A stretch of DNA of 64,000 nucleotides from Mucilaginibacter gotjawali. GTDB lineage: Bacteria; Bacteroidota; Bacteroidia; Sphingobacteriales; Sphingobacteriaceae. Shown here in pieces: positions 26,903 to 34,592 of the stretch. Within the stretch, counting starts at the first letter, position 1. Each line of letters begins with the position of its first letter. Made by a program: the position numbers and the translations under genes. The notes beneath the pieces were generated by a model, which did not search any database, had not been told where the DNA came from, and saw only the letters and a list, made by a program, of their open reading frames with translations. Location of the stretch: the NCBI RefSeq assembly GCF_002355435.1, contig NZ_AP017313.1, forward strand, positions 5,332,001-5,396,000, in the 5' to 3' direction.

Positions 26903-28612
26903 ATGGATAAAGAGTTAAGAAGCCGGCAATGGTTCGGGCGGAAAGGCAAAGACGGGTTTATTTACCGGGCCTGGATGAAAAACCAGGGGATCCCCGCCCA
27001 TGAATTACAAGGAAAACCGGTTATCGGCATTTGCAATACATGGTCGGAACTGACCCCATGCAACGCCCATTTCAGGGAACTGGCTGAGTCGGTTAAGCAT
27101 GGCATTTACGAAGCGGGCGGTTTCCCGGTGGAGTTCCCGGTAATGTCGCTGGGTGAAACGCTGATCAAACCAACTGCTATGCTGTACCGCAACCTGGTGA
27201 GTATGGATGTGGAAGAATCTATCCGCGCCAACCCGTTGGACGGCGTGGTTTTGCTTTGCGGCTGCGATAAAACTACGCCGGCACTTATTATGGGTGCTGC
27301 AAGTGTCAACCTGCCTACCATTGTGGTTTCGGGCGGGCCAATGCTTACCGGTAAATACCGGGGGCAGGATATAAGCACATCCGATGTATGGCGTTTTTCT
27401 GAAGCATACAGAAGCGGCGTAATGAGCGACGAAGAACTTTTTGTTGCAGAAGCCTGCATGACGCGAAGCCGCGGCCATTGCGCCGTAATGGGTACGGCAT
27501 CCACCATGGCCTGTATGGTGGAATCATTGGGATTAAGCCTGCCCGAGAATGCCGCTATCCCCGCAGCTGATTCACGCAGAAAAGTATTGGCGCATTTATC
27601 CGGCAGCCGGATTGTTGATATGGTGAATGAAGACCTGAAGCTTTCGGATATATTAACCCGGCAGGCTTTTGAAAACGCCATCACCGTAAATGCGGCTATC
27701 GGTGGTTCAACTAATTTTGTGATCCATTTACTGGCAATTGCCGCCCGCATTGGGGTTGATTTGGGTATGGATGATTTTAATAATATCAAAAACATCCCTT
27801 TGCTGGCCAACCTGCAGCCATCCGGCAAATATTTTATGGAAGACTTTTATTATGCCGGCGGCTTGCCGGCGTTAATGAAAGAATTGCACGCTGTTTTGCA
27901 TCGCGACAGCATAACTGTCAGCGGAAAGCCCATTGAAGAAAATTACCTGAGAAGCGAATGCTTTAATCGTGACATGATTGCCACAATGGATAAGCCTTTT
28001 AACCTGCTCGCCGGCATCGTGGTGGTAAAAGGTAATCTTTGTGAAAACGGCGCGGTGTTAAAACCATCGGCAGCCAGCCCGGCTTTAATGAATCATACCG
28101 GCCGTGCCGTGGTATTTGAAAATATTGAGGATTATAAGGCCAAAATTGATGATCCCAATTTAGATGTAGATGAAACCAGCGTGCTGGTGTTGAAAAACGT
28201 AGGGCCAAAAGGCTATCCCGGCATGCCGGAAGTTGGCAATATGTCGATCCCTAAAAAATTGCTGGAGAAAGGCGTTACGGATATGGTACGCATTTCTGAC
28301 GGACGGATGAGCGGCACCGGATTTGGCACCGTAGTACTGCATGTTTCGCCCGAGGCGGCTATTGGCGGTACTTTGGCCATTGTACAAAATGGGGATATTA
28401 TTCACCTGGATGTTGCCGCCGGTTTGCTGCAGGTTGAATTAACTGAGGATGAGATCATTCGCAGAAAAGGTGAGTTACAGCCATTTGAAAATTTAACCAG
28501 CAGGGGCTACGTGTGGCTCTACCAAACCCATGTTGAACAGGCACATTTAGGTGCTGATATGGTTTTTTTAAAGGGAGGGTCGGGCACCGGGGTGTTAAGG
28601 GATTCGCATTGA
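26903..28612 (+). CDS. IlvD/Edd family sugar-acid dehydratase (arabinonate dehydratase type)
   Basis: The 569-residue protein has the start RSRQWFGRKGKDGFIYRAWMKNQG, typical of the L-arabinonate/D-xylonate branch of IlvD/Edd. The expected iron-sulfur cysteines are present: C53 in NTWSELTPCN, C121 in CGCDKTTPA and C193 in GHCAVMGTAST. The late GRMSGTGFGTVVLHVSPE block is also intact. The enzyme removes water from an aldonic acid to give a 2-keto-3-deoxy acid. The nearby SDR, GlxA-type regulator and TIM-barrel isomerase suit sugar-acid catabolism. Branched-chain amino-acid synthesis is less likely, as no ilv genes surround it. The specific sugar is unresolved. Confidence 0.88.
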   Translation: MDKELRSRQWFGRKGKDGFIYRAWMKNQGIPAHELQGKPVIGICNTWSELTPCNAHFRELAESVKHGIYEAGGFPVEFPVMSLGETLIKPTAMLYRNLVSMDVEESIRANPLDGVVLLCGCDKTTPALIMGAASVNLPTIVVSGGPMLTGKYRGQDISTSDVWRFSEAYRSGVMSDEELFVAEACMTRSRGHCAVMGTASTMACMVESLGLSLPENAAIPAADSRRKVLAHLSGSRIVDMVNEDLKLSDILTRQAFENAITVNAAIGGSTNFVIHLLAIAARIGVDLGMDDFNNIKNIPLLANLQPSGKYFMEDFYYAGGLPALMKELHAVLHRDSITVSGKPIEENYLRSECFNRDMIATMDKPFNLLAGIVVVKGNLCENGAVLKPSAASPALMNHTGRAVVFENIEDYKAKIDDPNLDVDETSVLVLKNVGPKGYPGMPEVGNMSIPKKLLEKGVTDMVRISDGRMSGTGFGTVVLHVSPEAAIGGTLAIVQNGDIIHLDVAAGLLQVELTEDEIIRRKGELQPFENLTSRGYVWLYQTHVEQAHLGADMVFLKGGSGTGVLRDSH

Positions 28613-28653
28613 ATCCTATTGAGTTATTATTGTGACATAATTGTTATTTAAAA

Positions 28654-29397
28654 ATGAGCGGATATATCAATAACCTTCTTGCAAGAATGTCGGATCGTAC
28701 TTATTCCGAACACAAGATTAAAGGATCCGGACTAACTGAAATAAAATATACGACCTCGACTAACGCAATTGAGGAGGCAAGAAATCTTTCAAATAGCCAA
28801 TTAGGCGCCGGGTTGTTTGTAATGATTGAACAGGCGAAAGACAAGGAATCAAAAAATAACCTCTATTTTATATTGGGAAGCATTGCGACAAATACAAAGG
28901 ATGAAAACATAACGCGCTTTTTGATTTCAAGGCTGTCTGTAGAAAAAGATAAAACTATCCTGGTAACAATTTTATCACCCCTGGGCGAATTGTATAAACC
29001 CGCGACGATAGATCTTTCGCCAATTATCAAATGTACCGATAGTAAAAACTGGCATGTTAGAGGCAAGGCTTACGAAGCGTTAACAAACAGCGAAATTGAT
29101 GCAGAGGGCTTCCTGGGTGGAAAACTAAAACTGACGCAGAATAACGATGATATCCAATATTTACTCTGGGCTATTACATATGTTGCCACGTCAAAATCAC
29201 GGGCAATAATTGAGAAATTTTTAAAAAGCCGTCAGCAATCAATAAAGGGAGCAGCAGAAAATGCATTGGTAATATTATTAATTAGAGAAGGTTATGATTT
29301 TAACGAAATAGCCCGGATAAGCCGATCACCGTTGACGGGCGTAGAAAGGTTAAATGAAAGAATTGCTTTTTTTACCCGACGCCCCTTAGCCTTTTGA
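28654..29397 (+). CDS. HEAT-repeat-like hypothetical protein
   Basis: The 247-residue product is made almost wholly of predicted helices with recurring blocks such as DSKNWHVRGKAYEAL and NDDIQYLLWAITYVATSK, which resemble HEAT or armadillo-like helical repeats. No signal peptide, catalytic motif or membrane segment is seen, so a cytosolic binding scaffold is most likely. It lies between a dehydratase and an SDR (gaps of 41 and 54 bp) but has no obvious metabolic role. Its base composition appears more AT-rich than its neighbours', which may indicate separate acquisition. Confidence 0.65.
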   Translation: MSGYINNLLARMSDRTYSEHKIKGSGLTEIKYTTSTNAIEEARNLSNSQLGAGLFVMIEQAKDKESKNNLYFILGSIATNTKDENITRFLISRLSVEKDKTILVTILSPLGELYKPATIDLSPIIKCTDSKNWHVRGKAYEALTNSEIDAEGFLGGKLKLTQNNDDIQYLLWAITYVATSKSRAIIEKFLKSRQQSIKGAAENALVILLIREGYDFNEIARISRSPLTGVERLNERIAFFTRRPLAF

Positions 29398-29451
29398 GCA
29401 AGGCGCCAATAATTGAACAGGCTGTTAAAATACCATAAATCAGACTCAAAC

Positions 29452-30219
29452 ATGACAACCAAAAATTTCACCAATAAAACAGCTATTGTAACCGGCGCGG
29501 GCCAGGGCATTGGCTTTGAAATTGCCAGGCAGATGGCGCTTGAAGGCGCCTGGGTGTTGCTCAATGATATCAATGAGGCACTGGTAAAAACTGCTGCCGA
29601 AAAGATTGCAAATGAAGGCGGAAACTGTTACGCACTGGCGGGCGATGCTGCGGATGTCGATTTCATCCAGCATATGGTAGACTCAGCCGTGCGGCATTTT
29701 GGCGGCCTGGATATCGCTATTGCCAATGCCGGAATCACCCTGTTTGGCGATTTTTTAAATTACCCTGTTGAATCGCTGCAAAGCGTAATGCGCCTGAATT
29801 TGCAAGGCAGTTTTTTCCTCGCCCAAAAAGCGGCTAATCAAATGATCAGGCAGGAAAGCGGTGGGCGCATCCTGTTCATGTCATCCGTTACCGGCCACCA
29901 GGCACACCAGGACCTTGCCGCCTATGGCATGACCAAGGCCGCGCTTGAAATGCTTGCCAAAAGCCTGGTTATTGAGTTATCACCATACCAAATTACCGTA
30001 AACACTGTTGCCCCCGGCGCTACCCTAACCGAAAGAACGATGGAAGATGCCGGGTATAAAAATACATGGTCGCGCATTACACCGATGGGCCGCCCGGCAA
30101 CGGTGGAGGATGTGGCCAGTGCTGTTTTATTTTTAGTTTCTCCGCAAGCCGGGCATATCACCGGACAAAACATCATTGTTGATGGCGGGTGGACGGCGGT
30201 AAGCACATCGCCGTATTAA
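29452..30219 (+). CDS. Short-chain dehydrogenase/reductase
   Basis: With the ATG at 29452 the protein is 255 residues: MTTKNFTNKTAIVTGAGQGIG, with the TGxxxGIG cofactor loop. An in-frame TTG upstream adds 13 residues outside the fold. The catalytic tetrad is visible: Asn in IANAGITLFG, Ser in MSSVTGH, and YGMTKAA (Tyr and Lys). The ending HITGQNIIVDGGW is classical. Given the sugar-acid dehydratase two genes upstream, it may oxidise a sugar or a keto-deoxy acid, as in oxidative L-fucose or L-rhamnose pathways; a generic 3-ketoacyl reductase role is also possible. Confidence 0.9.
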   Translation: MTTKNFTNKTAIVTGAGQGIGFEIARQMALEGAWVLLNDINEALVKTAAEKIANEGGNCYALAGDAADVDFIQHMVDSAVRHFGGLDIAIANAGITLFGDFLNYPVESLQSVMRLNLQGSFFLAQKAANQMIRQESGGRILFMSSVTGHQAHQDLAAYGMTKAALEMLAKSLVIELSPYQITVNTVAPGATLTERTMEDAGYKNTWSRITPMGRPATVEDVASAVLFLVSPQAGHITGQNIIVDGGWTAVSTSPY

Positions 30220-30259
30220 CAGTTAACATTAAAATATTGTTAATTTAACTCCTATCAGT

Positions 30260-30289
30260 TTTGTAGGATATAAAAATATTGTATATTTG
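30260..30289 (+). promoter_or_regulatory. Strong Bacteroidota-type promoter for a small RNA
   Basis: TTTG at 30260-30263 and TATATTTG at 30282-30289 are separated by 18 bp, matching the -33/-7 consensus of the Bacteroidota primary sigma factor. Transcription should start at about 30293-30297. The same arrangement and spacing precede gbsR. Confidence 0.7.
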
Positions 30290-30293
30290 CAGT

Positions 30294-30461
30294 GGTGATA
30301 AGATGTAAGCCCAACAGTTTATACTTCACTAATGCAGGTAGCTGAAAGGCGGCAGCAAAAAAAGAAAATGGTTCGATCCCGTTTCCTGCGTCCTCTTCTC
30401 ATAATTTAGGTTTATAATTGGTTAGAACGAGCTCCTGCCCATCAGGAGCTCTTCTTTTTTT
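30294..30461 (+). ncRNA. Candidate small RNA with tRNA-like domain lacking an anticodon arm
   Basis: A consensus promoter ends at 30289 and a strong terminator lies at 30429-30461, giving a transcript of about 168 nt without a plausible reading frame. Inside, 30332-30391 can fold as a tRNA-like unit. A 7-bp acceptor-like stem (ATGCAGG, 30332-30338, with CCTGCGT, 30385-30391, one G-U pair) is followed by TA at tRNA positions 8-9. A D-arm-like hairpin comes next (GCTG / CAGC, loop AAAGGCGG), then an A-rich linker of about nine bases instead of the anticodon arm, then a T-arm with the canonical loop TTCGATC closed by AATGG/CCGTT. The upstream 40 nt form an additional arm (AGTG...CACT). A tmRNA is excluded by size; similarity to YrlA or a decayed tRNA is possible. 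Confidence 0.65.
30429..30461 (+). terminator. Rho-independent terminator of the small RNA
   Basis: A perfect 9-bp stem GAGCTCCTG/CAGGAGCTC with a 5-nt loop is followed by TTCTTTTTTT. Only the plus strand has the U tract, so it serves the rightward transcript rather than the leftward regulator gene that ends at 30470. Confidence 0.9.
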
Positions 30462-30469
30462 ACGCGTTT

Positions 30470-31453
30470 TTAATTTAAATATATTTCTTCCCGGTTATAC
30501 TTTCGCCTGTAATCCTGTGGGGTAAGGCCCGTTATCTTTTTAAACACTTCGCGAAAGGTTTTGATATCATTATACCCGGCATCATACATTAAAAGGTTAA
30601 TGTTCTGGCTCCCTTTTTCGAGCGCCTTTTTGGCCGCTTCAATTTTCACACGCTGCAAATACTCAAACGGCGTATTCTTTGTGGCTTTTTTAAAGCGCCT
30701 GATAAAATTACGCTTGCTCATATTGGCGCGGTCGGCGATATCGTCAATAGTAAGCGGCAAATGATGATTTTCTTCAATATAAGTTTGCGCTTTCAGTATA
30801 TCGTCATCATTATGTTTGCGCTGGCCCTTAAATACCGAGAAATGCGATTGGCTGATCCTGTCCATATCCAGCGAAAACATTTTACTTGCCCAAACGCCCA
30901 CTTCCCTGCCGCAAAACTTATCGATCATATACAGGATGAGGTTCAGCGATGAAAATGCGCCTCCGCTGGTATAGATCCCTTCCTGGTCAGTGATCACCAT
31001 ATCCGATAGAAAATTAACATCAGGGTACCTGCGTACAATATCTTCCATGTCGCTCCAGTGCGCAGTACATGAGCGACCAGGCAACAATCCCGCCTCGGCC
31101 AAAAAATAGATCCCCGAGCACAGGCTGGCAACTTCTGAACCTGCCTGGTATTTGGTATTTATCCAGTTAATCAACCCCTTGTGTTTTACCAGCATACTAT
31201 CCCGGTCGCCATAAAACGCTGGAACGATAATCAGGTCGGGTTTCTTTAATTCTTCGGCCAAACAATATGTTACAAAAAGCGGGTTAAGCGGCAGCAAGTC
31301 GTTATTTGCTTTTTCACCTGCCAGAATTATTTTAAACGGCTGGGATTTACCCGTTTGCTGAAAAAGCCTGTTGGTATGGATAAACATATCCATGGCGCCG
31401 GTAACAGTCGACAACGTGGCATCCTCGTGAATAATTAATGCTACTTCTCTCAT
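30470..31453 (-). CDS. GlxA family AraC-type regulator with DJ-1/PfpI domain
   Basis: The 327-residue protein has an N-terminal DJ-1/PfpI-like domain (about 1-190), including the elbow VASLCSGIYFLAEAGLL with its cysteine. A C-terminal AraC helix-turn-helix pair follows (about 225-320; ANMSKRNFIRRFKKATKNTPFEYL and the second helix with NINLLMYDAGYNDIKTFREVFKKI). GlxA-type regulators often control amine, sugar or amino-acid catabolism and sense a ligand through the first domain. It lies downstream of the IlvD/SDR genes in the opposite orientation, so it may regulate them. Confidence 0.9.
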   Translation of the reverse strand: MREVALIIHEDATLSTVTGAMDMFIHTNRLFQQTGKSQPFKIILAGEKANNDLLPLNPLFVTYCLAEELKKPDLIIVPAFYGDRDSMLVKHKGLINWINTKYQAGSEVASLCSGIYFLAEAGLLPGRSCTAHWSDMEDIVRRYPDVNFLSDMVITDQEGIYTSGGAFSSLNLILYMIDKFCGREVGVWASKMFSLDMDRISQSHFSVFKGQRKHNDDDILKAQTYIEENHHLPLTIDDIADRANMSKRNFIRRFKKATKNTPFEYLQRVKIEAAKKALEKGSQNINLLMYDAGYNDIKTFREVFKKITGLTPQDYRRKYNREEIYLN

Positions 31454-31495
31454 GCAATCAAAATATACTCAAATATAAGGATTTGGTGAAAAAGT

Positions 31496-31609
31496 GAGTG
31501 GTGAATGGTGAATGGTGAGCAAAGCGTTCATTAATGCTGAATTGCAGATGGGGTGAACAGAATTATTTCCCAGCTTACCCATTCACTATTCACTCACTAC
31601 TCACCGCTC
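31496..31609. repeat. Short tandem and inverted repeat (GTGAATG / CATTCAC words)
   Basis: Tandem GTGAATG-like words at 31496-31520 are mirrored by CACTATTCACTCACTACTCACC at about 31585-31606, giving a long imperfect hairpin just before the stop of the leftward isomerase gene. It may separate the two leftward transcripts. Confidence 0.45.
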
Positions 31610-32534
31610 AACTTAAAGCGTCCTTGGCATATTCGCGGCATTTGATCACTTCTTTAACCGCATCAGAGCCGGCCGGTATTTGGTATTCCTGCTCGATAGT
31701 TGCGGGGAATTTATAACCTTCTTTTTTCATTAATACCAATACTTCTTTTATCGGCGTATCACCCTGCCCCCAGGGCATATTTGGCCCGTCATGAAATTTC
31801 CTGTCTTTCAGGTGCATACTGAGTATACGCTTATGGTTTTTCTTAATAAAATCTATGGGGCTGCTGCTGGTTCCGGCAACATAATGGCCAATATCAAGGT
31901 TTATCCCGTTGTGGTCGCTCTGGCTTAAAGCGTTATCCCATAAAGTTGGGGTGGCCTGGGTATGGGCATGGTAACCTACCATCATATCGTATTTTTCGGC
32001 CAGGTTACCCAGGCGCGCTGTTTGGTTGTCGTCGGGCAATTCAACGGTAACATGGCTGCAGCCCAGTGCCTTGCCCGCATTAAAAGCATATGCTATTTCC
32101 CCGTCAGTGTTGTTCGCATTCAAAGCGTTTGGCTTCCATGCATAAATACTTACGCCCGCATCATTATACATTTTACGAATGGCAACAAAAGGGTCCATTA
32201 ATGTACTTTCGCGCCAGGCGGCCATTCGTGTTTTGTAGTCTGCACTGTTATCATATTTTGGCGCTCCGGCGTAAGCTTCTGCCGCGTCTCCCATTAGTTC
32301 AATTGCGTTAATATTACAAGTTAAACAATACTGTAATATTTGTTCTATGCTGCCGGGCATACTCCTGAAAGAGTATGTAATAACGCCAATTTGTACACCA
32401 TTTATTTTGGAATTTGGCTTAACCTTGGCAAAAATTGAATTTGCAAAGGAACTTTTTGAGGCCAGTGCCATGCCAGCGGCAGCAAGCATGCTTGCGCCAA
32501 TAAACTGACGCCTGGAGACGTTTTGCTTTTTCAT
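31608..32534 (-). CDS. Sugar phosphate isomerase/epimerase-like TIM-barrel protein, Tat-exported
   Basis: From the ATG at 32534 the N-terminus is MKKQNVSRRQFIGASMLAAAG, a twin-arginine signal (SRRQFIG). A TTG two codons upstream is the only earlier start. The mature protein reads GVQIGVITYSFRSMP, NINAIELMGDAAEAY, AHTQATPTLWD, GINLDIGHYVAG, ILSMHLKDRK and TIEQEYQIP. These are the metal-ligand strands (Glu, Asp, His, Glu) of the xylose isomerase-like AP-endonuclease-2 barrel. Secreted relatives are frequent in Bacteroidota sugar-use clusters. The substrate is not known; export by Tat suggests a folded metal-bound enzyme in the periplasm. Confidence 0.88.
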   Translation of the reverse strand: MKKQNVSRRQFIGASMLAAAGMALASKSSFANSIFAKVKPNSKINGVQIGVITYSFRSMPGSIEQILQYCLTCNINAIELMGDAAEAYAGAPKYDNSADYKTRMAAWRESTLMDPFVAIRKMYNDAGVSIYAWKPNALNANNTDGEIAYAFNAGKALGCSHVTVELPDDNQTARLGNLAEKYDMMVGYHAHTQATPTLWDNALSQSDHNGINLDIGHYVAGTSSSPIDFIKKNHKRILSMHLKDRKFHDGPNMPWGQGDTPIKEVLVLMKKEGYKFPATIEQEYQIPAGSDAVKEVIKCREYAKDALS

Positions 32535-32696
32535 GATCAATAAAATATTTAGTTTACAGAATAATTGGTTAACTGTAGAGGCAGATCAAATTTATTGATT
32601 AATTATTGGCAAATGAAAGCCAATCAAAAAAATAATGTTAATTAATAAATAAAATAAAAGGCAGCAATTTTACCCGGAGGAAAAACACCAGCACTT

Positions 32697-32720
32697 AAGT
32701 TTCAGTATATTTTGAAACTT
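32697..32720. promoter_or_regulatory. 8-bp inverted repeat over the gbsR -33 region (operator candidate)
   Basis: AAGTTTCA and TGAAACTT are perfect inverted copies with an 8-bp centre, together 24 bp and overlapping the -33 element of the gbsR promoter. This size and location are typical of an autoregulatory operator for a MarR/GbsR-type repressor. Confidence 0.55.
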
Positions 32721-32740
32721 CGATAACATTGGTATATTTG
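32711..32740 (+). promoter_or_regulatory. Consensus promoter directly upstream of gbsR start
   Basis: TTTG (32711-32714) and TATATTTG (32733-32740) are 18 bp apart. The start codon is at 32744, only 3 bp after the -7 box, so the predicted transcript begins at or very near the ATG. A leaderless mRNA is therefore expected. Confidence 0.65.
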
Positions 32741-32743
32741 TAT

Positions 32744-33250
32744 ATGGAATTACCGGAAGCAAAGCAAAAATTCATTGAAGCCTGGGGCAAATTAGGGTCG
32801 GAATGGGGGATCAACCGTACCATGGCCCAGGTGCATGCGTTGCTGCTGCTAACGCCGGATGCCTTAACTACCGAAGAAATAATGGAAGCGCTGAGTATAT
32901 CCCGCGGAAATGTGAATATGACCGTGCGCGACCTGATCAACTGGGGCCTGGTTGAAAAGCAATTGCGGGCCGGCGAGCGTAAAGAATATTTTTATGCGGA
33001 TAAAGACACCTGGAACATCGCCCGGCAGGTAGCCAAAGAGCGCCGTAAACGCGAACTTGACCCGGTAATTAAAATATTGGACGAGCTGGTAAAAGTTGAG
33101 GGCGATAAAAAAGACCCCGGCTACAAAACATTTCATAAATCAGTAACCGACATTAATAAACTGGCAAAAAACGTTGATAAAACACTGGAAACAATGATCA
33201 AAGCCGATGAAAGCTGGTTTTGGGGATCGATATTAAAAATATTTAAATAA
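32744..33250 (+). CDS. GbsR/MarR family winged-helix transcription regulator
   Basis: The ATG at 32744 gives a 168-residue protein, MELPEAKQKFIEAWGKLGSEWGI. An upstream TTG frame runs into the promoter and is unlikely. The winged helix is at about residues 30-95 (RTMAQVHALLLLTPDALTTEEIM, then LSISRGNVNMTVRDLINWGLVEK with a basic wing), and the C-terminal part is a helical dimerisation region. GbsR proteins repress osmoprotectant genes in Bacillus, but Bacteroidota homologues have varied targets. An inverted repeat in its own promoter suggests autoregulation. Confidence 0.87.
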   Translation: MELPEAKQKFIEAWGKLGSEWGINRTMAQVHALLLLTPDALTTEEIMEALSISRGNVNMTVRDLINWGLVEKQLRAGERKEYFYADKDTWNIARQVAKERRKRELDPVIKILDELVKVEGDKKDPGYKTFHKSVTDINKLAKNVDKTLETMIKADESWFWGSILKIFK

Positions 33251-33301
33251 AAATCGCTGATTTCCATCGCAGTTTATAAGCGGTATAAATAGCATTATTT
33301 C

Positions 33302-33309
33302 TATATTTG
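33302..33309 (+). promoter_or_regulatory. Putative -7 element for the tRNA-Gln transcript
   Basis: TATATTTG, followed by GCAG as in other promoters here, lies 72 bp before the tRNA. No good TTTG lies 18-20 bp upstream. The implied 5' leader is about 65-70 nt long. Confidence 0.45.
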
Positions 33310-33310
33310 C

Positions 33311-33381
33311 AGCCGGATCAGGGTTGCCGGGTGGGTCCTGAAATAAGGGCTGTTTAAAATACGGTTCCTGTTATAGCAAAA
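33311..33381 (+). other. Structured 5' leader of the tRNA-Gln precursor
   Basis: Between the promoter and the tRNA, CAGCC (33311) pairs with GGCTG (33348) and TCAGG with CCTGA inside it, forming an elongated hairpin. It may be a pre-tRNA leader removed by RNase P, or an independent small RNA. Confidence 0.35.
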
Positions 33382-33452
33382 TTTCCTGTGGTGTAATGGT
33401 AACACATCAGATTCTGGCTCTGAGGATTGAGGTTCGAGCCCTTGCAGGAAAA
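33382..33452 (+). tRNA. tRNA-Gln (anticodon CUG)
   Basis: A full cloverleaf is visible: acceptor stem TTTCCTG/CAGGAAA, D-arm GTGT...ACAC with the loop AATGGTA, anticodon stem TCAGA/TCTGA with loop TTCTGGC (anticodon CTG at positions 34-36), and a T-arm with loop TTCGAGC. It is 71 nt including the discriminator A, and CCA is not encoded. Anticodon CTG reads CAG, so glutamine is the cognate amino acid. The UUG-type Gln tRNA is not in this window. Confidence 0.93.
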
Positions 33453-33456
33453 CAAA

Positions 33457-33478
33457 AAAGCGCCCCGGAGGGCGCTTT
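33457..33478 (-). terminator. GC-rich hairpin after tRNA-Gln
   Basis: AAAGCGCC/GGCGCTTT forms an 8-bp stem with a 6-nt loop just after the tRNA. The minus strand has a run of T directly after the stem, so its strongest use would be for leftward transcripts such as the small membrane protein at 33604; on the plus strand it may still aid tRNA 3' processing. Confidence 0.55.
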
Positions 33479-33603
33479 CACAGCAGAACTATGAAAAACT
33501 GCCTGTTAGTTCGTTCCTGAAGAACGTTTGACATCATCCCCGATATCAAGGGGTTAAACACCCTGATATCGTCCTGTTCCATTTATTTTTACTGCTTTTT
33601 TTC

Positions 33604-33729
33604 TTAGCGCTCATCCTGCTTTTTAGTGTCGGGCTTGTGTTGAGTAACAGTATCTTCATTAGCATTCCGCACAACCAGGGCGACTATGCAAAGCACCATT
33701 ATTATTGCTGTGCCGATTATATCTTTCAT
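33604..33729 (-). CDS. 41-residue single-pass membrane peptide
   Basis: A short frame, MKDIIGTAIIMVLCIVALVV followed by a hydrophilic tail NANEDTVTQHKPDTKKQDER, encodes one hydrophobic helix (residues 4-20) and a charged C-terminus. It ends in a stop at 33604 and has a leftward terminator-like hairpin 130 bp downstream. The layout is typical of small inner-membrane proteins, but no homologue is recognised, and it could be a chance frame in an otherwise gene-free interval. Confidence 0.45.
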   Translation of the reverse strand: MKDIIGTAIIMVLCIVALVVRNANEDTVTQHKPDTKKQDER

Positions 33730-33885
33730 AAAATTCCTGATTAAGATGTGTACCGTATTTTTGCCGGACGTATTATTTATGCCGGGTCTTTACCCTCCTT
33801 ATCCGGGAGCCGGGTGAGCGTTGTTGTTCATGGTGATGCAGGATCGATTTTCAGAGCCAATTTATGCAGCGCCCCAGGGGCATGC

Positions 33886-33905
33886 AATACAAACCAGTTG
33901 GTATT
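33886..33905. promoter_or_regulatory. 20-bp near-palindrome upstream of the LuxR-type regulator (site 1)
   Basis: AATACAAACCAGTTGGTATT has dyad symmetry at 16 of 20 positions. It lies 45 bp before the regulator's start codon and is nearly identical to the copy at 36791 beyond the partner kinase. The flanking GCGCCCC is also shared. Site length and symmetry fit a NarL/FixJ-type binding site. Confidence 0.5.
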
Positions 33906-33950
33906 TTTTTATCGAAACCACAATGCTTAGTTTTACTGCTAATTATTATA

Positions 33951-34592
33951 ATGGAACGTACATCTGAAAAACTATCTGTGATTATTGCAGATGATCATAT
34001 CTTATTTATCAACGGACTTTGTATGCTGCTGCAAACCGAACCTGATATTGAGATTATGAACATTGCATCCAATGGCCGGGAAGTACTCAGCTTACTAAAT
34101 TCACAAATACCCGACCTGATACTGCTTGACATTAACATGCCCAGCATGAACGGCTTTGAAGTGCTTATGCGGGTAAAATCCTGTTATCCGAAAATTAAAG
34201 TAGTGATGCTTTCTACTTATAATGAAGAGCACCTGATTGAAAAAGCGAAGACTGGTGGCGCCAATGGGTACATCTTAAAAAATGCTGAAAAGAGCCAATT
34301 ATTGCAGGTATTGCGATTGGTGGGGCAAGGGCAGTCGTGCTTCCCTTACAAACAACCTGCTGGCAATTCAATATTTGATGAATCGGATCCATTTTTAAAA
34401 CAATTCCAGCTCACTAAAAGGGAAATTGAACTTTTGCAGTTCATCAAACAGGATTTTACCAACCAGCAGATGGCCAACCACCTGCACCTGAGTATCTATA
34501 CTATTGAAACGCACCGGAAAAATATAATGCAAAAACTGAACCTGAAAAACCCGGTGGAACTCACCAAATTTATCCTGCAATATAATTTATAA
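33951..34592 (+). CDS. LuxR/NarL-type response regulator
   Basis: The ATG at 33951 gives 213 residues: MERTSEKLSVIIADDHILF, the receiver N-terminus with its acidic pair DD. The phosphoacceptor is Asp60 in PDLILLDINMP, and the conserved Lys follows in GYILKNAEKS. A LuxR helix-turn-helix ends the protein (LTKREIELLQFIKQDFTNQQMANHLHLS, then TIETHRKNIMQKL). An upstream frame of 29 residues is not conserved. It converges on its likely partner kinase, the two stops overlapping by 6 bp, a layout that fits a cognate pair. Confidence 0.92.
   Translation: MERTSEKLSVIIADDHILFINGLCMLLQTEPDIEIMNIASNGREVLSLLNSQIPDLILLDINMPSMNGFEVLMRVKSCYPKIKVVMLSTYNEEHLIEKAKTGGANGYILKNAEKSQLLQVLRLVGQGQSCFPYKQPAGNSIFDESDPFLKQFQLTKREIELLQFIKQDFTNQQMANHLHLSIYTIETHRKNIMQKLNLKNPVELTKFILQYNL

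Noticed and set aside
27106..27828. 240-residue minus-strand frame inside the IlvD/Edd gene
   Set aside because: It overlaps a clearly conserved dehydratase in full and has no recognisable domain, so it is a shadow frame.
30294..30461. tmRNA (ssrA)
   Set aside because: The transcript is about 168 nt and lacks the tag reading frame and the usual acceptor sequence; tmRNA is normally 350-400 nt.
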